Below, piece by piece: positions 7,931 through 13,752 of a DNA stretch of 23,741 bases. Made by a program: the position numbers and the translations under genes. The notes under the pieces were generated by a model. The model was not told where the DNA came from. It made no database searches and was given only the letters and a program-made list of their open reading frames with translations. The number at the start of each line of letters is the position of its first letter. The stretch's first letter is position 1. The DNA is from Lentisphaerota bacterium (GTDB lineage: Bacteria; Verrucomicrobiota; Kiritimatiellia; RFP12; UBA3636). The stretch spans positions 1-23,741 of the forward strand of contig JALHHX010000017.1 in NCBI GenBank assembly GCA_022837245.1, written 5' to 3'.

Positions 7931-10519
7931 TTACTTTGAAGAGTCCAGGAAGCCGTCTAGCCTCCTGATGCGGGTGGGGTGGCGGAGTTTCCGCAACGCC
8001 TTCGCCTCGATCTGGCGGATGCGTTCTCTTGTGACATTGAATTCCTTGCCCACTTCCTCGAGCGTGCGTGAGTAGCCGTTAGTGAGTCCGAACCTGTGGT
8101 CGAGCACTTGGCGTTCCCGGTCCGTCAAGGTCCCGAGCACTTCCTGCAGCCGTTCGCGCAACATGCTGTAGGCGGTCATTTCCGATGGATTTTCCGCCGA
8201 TGCGTCGGGGAGGAAATCCCCGAAATGCGCGTCCTCGCCTTCGCCGACGGTGCTTTGCAGCGAAATTGGTTGCTGCGCCATTTTGAAGACGGCGCGCACG
8301 CGTTCGACGGGCATATCCATCTCGGCCGCTACCTCCTCGTGGGTTGGTTCGCGCCCAAGTTCCTGGACGAGCTTCTTCTGCGATCTCAGCAGGCGGTTGA
8401 TGGTCTCTATCATGTGCACGGGGATTCGTATAGTGCGCGCCTGGTCGGCTATCGCGCGGGTCGCAGCTTGGCGTATCCACCACGTGGCGTACGTGGAGAA
8501 TTTGTATCCTCTGCGGTATTCGAATTTCTCGACCGCTTTCATGAGCCCTGTGTTGCCCTCCTGGATCAAGTCGAGGAACGACAGCCCGCGGTTCATGTAT
8601 TTCTTCACGATTGAAATCACCAGGCGGAGGTTTGCCTCCACCATCTCGGTGCGCGCCTTCTGGCCCTCGCGCAAAGCGGCCCGGAGGTGCTGGAATTCCC
8701 TCACGAACTCCTCTCCCGGCATGTGGAACTCCTCCGCCATTGTTTCCATTTCCCTGGCGCATGAGGCGATCTGGTCGTCGCGGCGTTTGCTTTTGCGCTG
8801 TTTTTGCAGGCGCGTTATTTCGCCGTTCAGCCAGCGGTACTTCTTGAAGATGTCCTCCTCGGCCTTGAGCGCGAGATTTTCGATCATCTTCTGTTTGAAG
8901 TTGAATTCAAGCGACAGGTTGGAGAATTCATCGCGGTGCTTCTCTTGCTGCCTCAGGCGTTTTTCATGCTCTGCCTGGCTCGATTTCCCGGGGCAGGCGA
9001 TGAGCTTCGCGTTCTTCGCCATCCGGGCCGAGAGCTTCTCGAGATCCGACTTCAGCTTGGGAAGGTGCTTCATGTACTCGTCGCGGCTGTCGACGAATTT
9101 GTCGGTGACGACGCGGTCGAAGCGCTCCACACCTTCTTCTACCTGCTCAATCAGCTCGATGTACATGCGTGGCGCGAAACCAAAGCGGTTGAAGGTGTCG
9201 CGGACGATCTTTTCCGACTTCTCAATCCTCATGCAGATGTCTACCTCCTGCTCGCGTGTCAGAAGGGGCACCTGTCCCATCTGGTGGAGATACATTCGGA
9301 TCGGATCGTCGAAGAAATCGAGTTTCGCGGCGCGGGATGCGTCCGGCGACTGCGTCTCCAGCTCTGCCTTGTAGGCCTCGACCTCAGAAGCGTCTATGAT
9401 GTCGATGCCCAGCGAGTTAAGTTCGGCGAGATACGTCTCAATGTCCGTGTCCTTGATCAGGCCGGGGGGGAGCATCTCGTTGAGGTCGTCGTTCGTTATG
9501 AACCCCTTGCTTTCGGCGACCTTCACCAGTTCGCGCAGCTTCTCAGAGTGCTCTTCGCGCTGCATTCTCATGGATGGTATGTCTGGATCGGCGCCCACCT
9601 GCTCCGGGAGTTCGAAAGAGTACTGGTCGTAATCCCCGGCGTCCGTCGTGTAAGCCGGCATGTCCTCGTCATCCTCGACCGTCGCCGCCGGCAGCATGTC
9701 GCCGAACAATTCGTCGTCATCCTCGTCGTCTTCCCCATCCCGGACATGCTTGCCAACCGTCTTCACCAGTTCGTCCACATTGAGGTTCTGGAGATCCGCT
9801 TCTATTTCCGTTTCATCTGCGCCGAGCTCCTCCGGCGAAGGTTCGTCCTTGTCCGGATTCTCAAACTGTTCGTCCGTGCTCACCCAGTCTTCATTGACGG
9901 CCTCCTCGGAAGGTTCTTCGGCGTCCAGAAATTCGTCGAGCTCGTCCAGCACTTCGTCATTCTTCGGCTTCGTTGCCTTGCGTTTGCCGACGGTCTCGGT
10001 TCCCTCTTTCCCCCCGCTGGTCTTCTTGGCGGATTGACGTGGCGGTTTAACTCCTGCCGCGGGCTTTGCTTCCGTCTTTGGCTTTGCAGTGGGCATGTCG
10101 GACGCCTTTGTTCGAGGCGCGGTCTTGGCAATGGGTGGCTTGGCCGCAGGCCGTGCCTTTGGCTCGGGCTTCGCCGCCGCCACCGCCTTGGTTTTCGCGG
10201 GCGTTTTTGCTTTTGCCGTCGGTTGCGCCGCCTTTTCAGCCTTGGTTTTCGCGGACGCCTTTGCTTTCACCGCCGGCTTCGCCGTCGTTTCAACCTTGGC
10301 CTTCGCGGGAACCTTTGTTTTTGCCGCCGGCTTCGCCGTCGTTTCAACCTTGGCCTTCGCGGGAACCTTTGTTTTTGCCGCCGTTTTTGTATTTGATGCG
10401 GGTTTTGCCTTGGATGATGCCCGGCTCTTCTGTTTCACTGCCGCTGTATTTGCTTTTTTCGCGGTTTTTCCGCTGTCATTGGCAGCTGTCTTTGACGCCG
10501 CTTTCTTCTGGTTTGCCAT
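7931..10519 (-). CDS. rpoD: RNA polymerase primary sigma factor (sigma-70/RpoD) with long Lys/Ala-rich N-terminal extension
   Basis: Directs RNA polymerase to housekeeping promoters. The product is 862 aa. Residues 1 to about 185 are a Lys/Ala/Thr/Pro-rich, histone-H1-like tail; about 190-300 is very acidic; a 1.1-like segment lies near 316-380; region 1.2 (DPIRMYLHQMGQVPLLT) near 400-420; a long non-conserved region; region 2 near 626-693 (GNTGLMKAVEKFEYRRGYKF, YATWWIRQA); region 3; region 4 near 786-862 (TLEEVGKEFNVTRERIRQIE). The catalytic core is fully canonical. The ATG at 10519 is preferred over an in-frame TTG at 10540 because AAAGGA lies between them as the ribosome site. Most RpoD proteins are 350-620 aa, so the tail and acidic region account for the excess. 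Confidence 0.97.
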   Translation of the reverse strand: MANQKKAASKTAANDSGKTAKKANTAAVKQKSRASSKAKPASNTKTAAKTKVPAKAKVETTAKPAAKTKVPAKAKVETTAKPAVKAKASAKTKAEKAAQPTAKAKTPAKTKAVAAAKPEPKARPAAKPPIAKTAPRTKASDMPTAKPKTEAKPAAGVKPPRQSAKKTSGGKEGTETVGKRKATKPKNDEVLDELDEFLDAEEPSEEAVNEDWVSTDEQFENPDKDEPSPEELGADETEIEADLQNLNVDELVKTVGKHVRDGEDDEDDDELFGDMLPAATVEDDEDMPAYTTDAGDYDQYSFELPEQVGADPDIPSMRMQREEHSEKLRELVKVAESKGFITNDDLNEMLPPGLIKDTDIETYLAELNSLGIDIIDASEVEAYKAELETQSPDASRAAKLDFFDDPIRMYLHQMGQVPLLTREQEVDICMRIEKSEKIVRDTFNRFGFAPRMYIELIEQVEEGVERFDRVVTDKFVDSRDEYMKHLPKLKSDLEKLSARMAKNAKLIACPGKSSQAEHEKRLRQQEKHRDEFSNLSLEFNFKQKMIENLALKAEEDIFKKYRWLNGEITRLQKQRKSKRRDDQIASCAREMETMAEEFHMPGEEFVREFQHLRAALREGQKARTEMVEANLRLVISIVKKYMNRGLSFLDLIQEGNTGLMKAVEKFEYRRGYKFSTYATWWIRQAATRAIADQARTIRIPVHMIETINRLLRSQKKLVQELGREPTHEEVAAEMDMPVERVRAVFKMAQQPISLQSTVGEGEDAHFGDFLPDASAENPSEMTAYSMLRERLQEVLGTLTDRERQVLDHRFGLTNGYSRTLEEVGKEFNVTRERIRQIEAKALRKLRHPTRIRRLDGFLDSSK
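10271..10378. repeat. Perfect 54-bp tandem duplication in the rpoD 5' region
   Basis: Bases 10271-10324 and 10325-10378 are identical over 54 bp, encoding an 18-residue Lys/Ala/Thr/Val/Pro unit (AKAKVETTAKPAAKTKVP) twice. A degenerate copy lies at about 10205-10260. Identity at third codon positions implies a recent slippage or duplication event. Confidence 0.92.
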
Positions 10520-10554
10520 GTTCTTGCAAATTCCTTTCAAATTTCGAATGAAAC

Positions 10555-10582
10555 GGACACGTGGCCGATCCGCCGCATGTCC
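10555..10582 (-). other. Stem-loop in the rpoD upstream region
   Basis: On the minus strand GGACATG pairs with CGTGTCC (one G-T pair), enclosing a small inner GGC/GCC stem. It lies 28 nt after the pseudopilin stop and about 36 nt before the rpoD start codon. A short GTTTC follows, so it may weakly terminate the pseudopilin transcript or act in the rpoD leader. No convincing sigma-70 promoter was seen in this 90-nt gap. Confidence 0.4.
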
Positions 10583-10609
10583 ATTGCATGTGCCTTCGCC
10601 CTGTCACAT

Positions 10610-11548
10610 TCAATCCTTAAGGTACGGGTCGTGTCCCTTTACGTAGTAGTAAGCGGTATTGAGTTTCTTGTTGGGAGTGCGCGAAAACACCTTTTCAATG
10701 TGTCCGTCCAGAAAGACAGCCAACGAAGCCTTCCGGCCTCCCGGCGCAGAATGGATCCCGTACTTCTCGTCATCGGCGAGCGTGGTGCCATACACATCGT
10801 ATGCTATAAACTCCTCCCCGCCGGCGTCGTCTTTGTCGTCTTTGGGGTTGGGGCTTATGCAGCAGTCGCCCTGCCGGCCCCCCGGCTCCTTATTACGCGT
10901 AGTCTCGAAATCCGGTGTCAGGGTCAACTTTGCGCGATTTTCTGATTCGCCCTCCGTGCTCGTCGGCACGACTTCCGTGAAAACCAGCGTCTTTGCGCCG
11001 TTGAGGTTGTCCCTGACCCTTGTGTGTCGCCAGAACCTGTTGCCCATCGCGTATGTTCTGTAGACTGAAACTTTCGCATCCTTCTTCTTGGCTGCCATGA
11101 CAGGGCACACATAATGTTTGAAGGACTTGTTCATATACTGGAACAGGTCTCCGTTTTCCACACCGAATTTCGCAACGCTCCCGGTGCCCAGATCATCGCG
11201 CAACTTATCCGACTGCGATTCGGTGTTTGGCCATAGGGCGTTGATTTTTTTCATATCCAAGTCGGAGTTCGCCCACGCCACCCAGCCGTTGTTCCATTTA
11301 AAAACGCCTTCAACTTTTTCATAGTATTCGTCGGCGAACCGTATAGGATAGTCCCCGCCATTGTTTGTAGTATAGCTGATAAAGGCCGTATGCAGCTGTT
11401 TTAGGTTGTTCCTGCAATCGGTTTCTTTTGCGTTTTCTATCATGTCGCCCACCTTGGGCACGACCATCGCCATCAGAAGAGTGAGGATGGCAACAACAAC
11501 CAGAAGCTCAATTATTGTGAAACCGGCTGCTTGTGTTGAATTCTTCAT
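10610..11548 (-). CDS. Type IV pseudopilin-like protein (prepilin N-terminal cleavage/methylation domain)
   Basis: 312-aa protein with a class III prepilin leader: short basic start, cleavage site at Gly9|Phe10 (AAG|FTIIELLVVVAILTLLMAMVVP), Glu at position +5, and one hydrophobic helix about 10-30. The remainder is a soluble domain that ends with a HSAPGG...FLDGHIEKV block, like the short HGG...FxDGH ends of the large pseudopilin families of Lentisphaerae and Planctomycetes. Those proteins probably assemble into secretion or surface structures processed by PilD. The ATG at 11548 is chosen because GAGGGAG lies 12 nt upstream; an ATG at 11569 has no such site. No other pilus gene is nearby, so its partners must be elsewhere. 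Confidence 0.9.
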   Translation of the reverse strand: MKNSTQAAGFTIIELLVVVAILTLLMAMVVPKVGDMIENAKETDCRNNLKQLHTAFISYTTNNGGDYPIRFADEYYEKVEGVFKWNNGWVAWANSDLDMKKINALWPNTESQSDKLRDDLGTGSVAKFGVENGDLFQYMNKSFKHYVCPVMAAKKKDAKVSVYRTYAMGNRFWRHTRVRDNLNGAKTLVFTEVVPTSTEGESENRAKLTLTPDFETTRNKEPGGRQGDCCISPNPKDDKDDAGGEEFIAYDVYGTTLADDEKYGIHSAPGGRKASLAVFLDGHIEKVFSRTPNKKLNTAYYYVKGHDPYLKD

Positions 11549-11665
11549 TGTAAATTGTTTCTCCCTCATGGTAACATGTCTAGGAATTGAGTGGATATGT
11601 GCTCCAGATTGCTTATATAGGTAACAAATTATATCAAGACGGGCTCTTTTGCGCAATAGAAAAAC
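11549..11665. promoter_or_regulatory. Divergent intergenic region between pseudopilin gene and folB
   Basis: The 117-bp AT-rich gap separates the two transcription directions of the window. For the plus strand a weak candidate is TTGCTT (11609-11614), 17 nt, TATCAA (11632-11637), about 30 nt before the folB ATG. No clear Shine-Dalgarno precedes folB. Confidence 0.35.
11628..11656 (-). promoter_or_regulatory. Sigma-70 promoter for the pseudopilin gene
   Basis: On the minus strand TTGCGC (11651-11656) and a perfect TATAAT (11628-11633) are separated by 17 nt. The start codon is about 80 nt downstream, leaving a leader of about 70 nt. The -35 hexamer sits within 10 nt of the folB start codon on the other strand, so the two promoters overlap. 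Confidence 0.65.
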
Positions 11666-12013
11666 ATGGATAAAATAATCGTCAGAAACCTGGGGGTTGA
11701 AGCCGTTCTTGGCGTGCTGCCGCGCGAACGCCTTGCTCCGCGACGCATAGTCGTGAACATTGTCGCAGGCTGCGACACCGCCGCCGCCGGCGGGAGCGAC
11801 GACCTCGCGGACGCAATCGACTACCGCCAGATCCGCGACCGCGCCGCCGCCGCCGCGGGCTCCTCATCATTTTTCCTTGTCGAGGCGCTTGCGGAGCATG
11901 TCGCTCGGGCTGTCTTGTCAATTGCCGGGATCAATACCGTCACCGTTACTGTGGACAAGCCCGGCGCCCTCGAATCTTGCGACAGCGTCGCCATTGAAAT
12001 AACACGTCCCTGA
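11666..12013 (+). CDS. folB: Dihydroneopterin aldolase
   Basis: Folate pathway enzyme that splits 7,8-dihydroneopterin into hydroxymethyl-dihydropterin and glycolaldehyde; it forms octamers in the cytosol. The product is 115 aa, normal length. Family features: GVLPRER (residues 16-22), AIDYRQI (50-56) with the conserved Asp-Tyr, FLVEALAEHVA (70-80) holding the pterin-binding Glu73, and VTVDKPGA (94-101) with catalytic Lys98. An Ala-rich middle (about 59-66) is slightly low-complexity. It is the first plus-strand gene and is followed after 3 nt by an SGNH hydrolase gene. No other folate gene is adjacent. Confidence 0.92.
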   Translation: MDKIIVRNLGVEAVLGVLPRERLAPRRIVVNIVAGCDTAAAGGSDDLADAIDYRQIRDRAAAAAGSSSFFLVEALAEHVARAVLSIAGINTVTVTVDKPGALESCDSVAIEITRP

Positions 12014-12016
12014 AGA

Positions 12017-12646
12017 ATGAAAGTATTTTTGATTGGCGACAGCATTTCGATCCACTACGGGCCATATTTGGAGGAGTATCTGCGGGGCATTGCCGATTAT
12101 TCCCGCAAGGGGGGCGGGGAGGCCGCGTTGAAGGATCTGGATTCGGCGCTGGGTGCGAACGGCGGGGATTCCTCCAACGTGCTTGCATACATGCGGACGA
12201 AAGCGGCCTCCGGCGGTTTTGACGCCGATGCGTTGCTGGTGAACTGCGGCCTGCACGATGTGAAGACCGACCCCGTTACTGGGGCGAAGCAGGTTCCTCA
12301 GGAGAAGTACTCGGAGAATCTGGAGGAAATCGTGCGGGCAGCGGCTTCGACGGATCTCCCGATGATTTGGATACGCACTACGCCGTGCGATGAAAAAGTC
12401 CACAATGCCATATGCAAAAGTTTTTTCAGATACTCGCACGATGTTGTCGCCTATAACGAAATCGCCGACAGGGTGATGGCTGCGCATGGCATACCGGCGA
12501 TCGACCTGTATTCCTTTACGCTGAACTGCGGGGAGGAGCTGTACTGCGACCACGTGCACTTCACCGACGCGATCCGGCGCCTGCAGGCCGCGTTCATTGC
12601 GGGCTGGCTTTCCAGCGCATCCGCGCCTGTTTGCGGACGAAAATAA
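12017..12646 (+). CDS. SGNH/GDSL-type hydrolase, probable esterase
   Basis: 209-aa cytosolic-looking hydrolase; no signal peptide is seen. Block I GDSIS (7-11) supplies nucleophile Ser9, block III is NCGLHD (76-81), and block V DHVHFTD (178-184) supplies Asp178 and His181. In block III the usual GxND is replaced by GLHD, as in some SGNH lineages, with Asn76 close by. A likely role is deacylation of a carbohydrate or small ester, but the substrate is unknown. It begins 3 nt after folB, implying co-transcription, and ends 83 nt before rpsL. Why it sits ahead of the ribosomal cluster is unclear. Confidence 0.85.
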   Translation: MKVFLIGDSISIHYGPYLEEYLRGIADYSRKGGGEAALKDLDSALGANGGDSSNVLAYMRTKAASGGFDADALLVNCGLHDVKTDPVTGAKQVPQEKYSENLEEIVRAAASTDLPMIWIRTTPCDEKVHNAICKSFFRYSHDVVAYNEIADRVMAAHGIPAIDLYSFTLNCGEELYCDHVHFTDAIRRLQAAFIAGWLSSASAPVCGRK

Positions 12647-12664
12647 AAAATTTTGATTTTGGGC

Positions 12665-12694
12665 TTGCAATCGAAAGATGAATTGTGGTAGATT
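12665..12694 (+). promoter_or_regulatory. Candidate promoter of the ribosomal protein cluster
   Basis: TTGCAA (12665-12670) and TAGATT (12689-12694) are separated by 18 nt, placing the likely transcription start near 12701, about 29 nt before the rpsL ATG. AAGGA lies about 11 nt before that ATG. The preceding A/T-rich stretch (12641-12660) could act as an upstream activating element. Confidence 0.5.
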
Positions 12695-12729
12695 CAGAAC
12701 TCCTTGCGAAAAAAAGGATTTGTATTTCT

Positions 12730-13113
12730 ATGCCTACTATCAATCAGCTTGTCAGAAAAGGACGTACTTCTCTTAAGTATAAGAGCAAGTCGCCCGCGTT
12801 GAAGAATTGCCCGCAAAGGCGCGGGGTGTGTTTGCTTGTCAAGACGCAGACGCCCAAGAAGCCGAACTCGGCGTTGCGCAAAGTTTGCCGTGTACGTTTG
12901 ACCACGGGCAACGAAGTCACCGCCTACATCGGCGGCGAAGGCCACAACCTGCAGGAGCACAGCGTGGTGTTGGTGCGCGGCGGCCGCGTGGCCGACCTTC
13001 CCGGTGTACGCTACCATGTCGTGCGCGGCACGTTGGACTGTCTTGGTGTGAACGGGCGCAAGCGCGGCCGTTCGAAGTATGGGGTGAAGCGCGCCAAAGC
13101 GGCGGCGAAATAA
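12730..13113 (+). CDS. rpsL: 30S ribosomal protein S12
   Basis: Decoding-centre protein of the small subunit. The product is 127 aa. It starts MPTINQLVRKGR and carries PQRRGVCLLV, TPKKPNSALRKVCRVRLT with Lys43 present, YIGGEGHNLQEHSVVLVRGGRV, then DLPGVRYHVVRG. Asp89, the residue methylthiolated by RimO in other bacteria, is present, but residue 88, usually Lys, is Ala. The ATG at 12730 is chosen over an upstream in-frame start because it gives the universal N-terminus and follows AAGGA. It is the first gene of the ribosomal cluster, 17 nt before rpsG. Confidence 0.98.
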   Translation: MPTINQLVRKGRTSLKYKSKSPALKNCPQRRGVCLLVKTQTPKKPNSALRKVCRVRLTTGNEVTAYIGGEGHNLQEHSVVLVRGGRVADLPGVRYHVVRGTLDCLGVNGRKRGRSKYGVKRAKAAAK

Positions 13114-13130
13114 TCGGAGCGGTATAAGAG

Positions 13131-13604
13131 ATGGCCAGGAAAAGAAAGTCAAATAAGCGTCCGCCCCAAGCCGACGCCAAATTCGGGAGCGAGATGGTTG
13201 CGAGCATGATCAACTACATGATGCGCAACGGCAAGAAAACGGCCGCCGCGCGGATTGTGTACGGAGCGATCGAGGAGATCGGCCGCAAGGTCGAAGGCGA
13301 AGACGCCCTCGAGGTGGTGAGCAAGGCCGTGAACAACATGAAGCCGCGCGTGGAGGTCAAGAGCCGCCGCGTCGGTGGTTCCACCTACCAGGTTCCTGTG
13401 GAGATCAAACCCAACCGCCAGCTCGCGCTCGCCCTGCGCTGGCTGTCGACTTACGCGTCTGGGCGCCGCGGTGTTGGAATGCCGAAGGCTGTGGCTCTCG
13501 AGATTCTCGATGCGTACAACAACCAGGGCAACATTATAAAGAAGCGCGACGACACGCATAAGATGGCTCAGGCTAACAAGGCCTTTGCGCATTATGCTTG
13601 GTAG
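13131..13604 (+). CDS. rpsG: 30S ribosomal protein S7
   Basis: Binds the 3' major domain of 16S rRNA and nucleates head assembly. The product is 157 aa, the usual bacterial length. It starts MARKRKSNKRPPQAD, contains VNNMKPRVEVKSRRVGGSTYQVPVEI, and ends with the family hallmark QANKAFAHYAW. GGAG lies about 12 nt before the ATG. In E. coli S7 represses translation of its own operon; the structured gap that follows here is a possible site of such control, but no match to the E. coli S7 site is claimed. Confidence 0.98.
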   Translation: MARKRKSNKRPPQADAKFGSEMVASMINYMMRNGKKTAAARIVYGAIEEIGRKVEGEDALEVVSKAVNNMKPRVEVKSRRVGGSTYQVPVEIKPNRQLALALRWLSTYASGRRGVGMPKAVALEILDAYNNQGNIIKKRDDTHKMAQANKAFAHYAW

Positions 13605-13752
13605 TTGAGTTTCCGGCGCCGCGCTTTGCGGCGTCTGCGGTTTTGCTCTTCCGCGGCGGGTGCCGCGGGGGAAGTCCGCTCCGGGAGGAGTGGGCAATAG
13701 TTCTTTGACAATCAAACCAACATTGGCTTTCCGGCTGAGAAATTAAATCATT
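13605..13752 (+). promoter_or_regulatory. Structured leader with two stem-loops and boxA-like site ahead of fusA-rpsJ
   Basis: This 148-nt gap is by far the longest inside the ribosomal cluster. Stem-loop 1 (13615-13635) pairs GGCGCCGC with GCGGCGTC, 5-nt loop, followed by TGCGGTTTTGCTCTT. Stem-loop 2 (13651-13668) pairs CCGCGGC with GCCGCGG, loop GGGT. Then come a purine-rich GGGAGGAG (13683-13690) with no usable start codon and GTTCTTTGACAATC (13700-13713), which closely resembles boxA of rRNA operons (E. coli TGCTCTTTAACAAT). The layout suggests attenuation and antitermination of the fusA-S10-spc part. TTGACA in the boxA match has no good -10 partner. Confidence 0.5.

Noticed and set aside
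8804..10396. 530-codon open frame on the plus strand opposite rpoD
   Set aside because: GC-rich antisense shadow with no recognisable domain and no ribosome site; the minus strand encodes an intact sigma factor.
10520..10540. TTG start seven codons upstream for rpoD
   Set aside because: The TTG codon touches the AAAGGA that serves as ribosome site for the ATG at 10519.
12647..12729. Terminator or riboswitch between the SGNH gene and rpsL
   Set aside because: Only an A/T-rich stretch with a weak AAAAT/ATTTT pairing is seen, with no GC stem; the region is better read as promoter.
13705..13733. TTGACA as -35 of a fusA promoter
   Set aside because: No acceptable -10 hexamer lies 16-18 nt downstream (TTTCCG at 17), and the bases fit a boxA-like element better.
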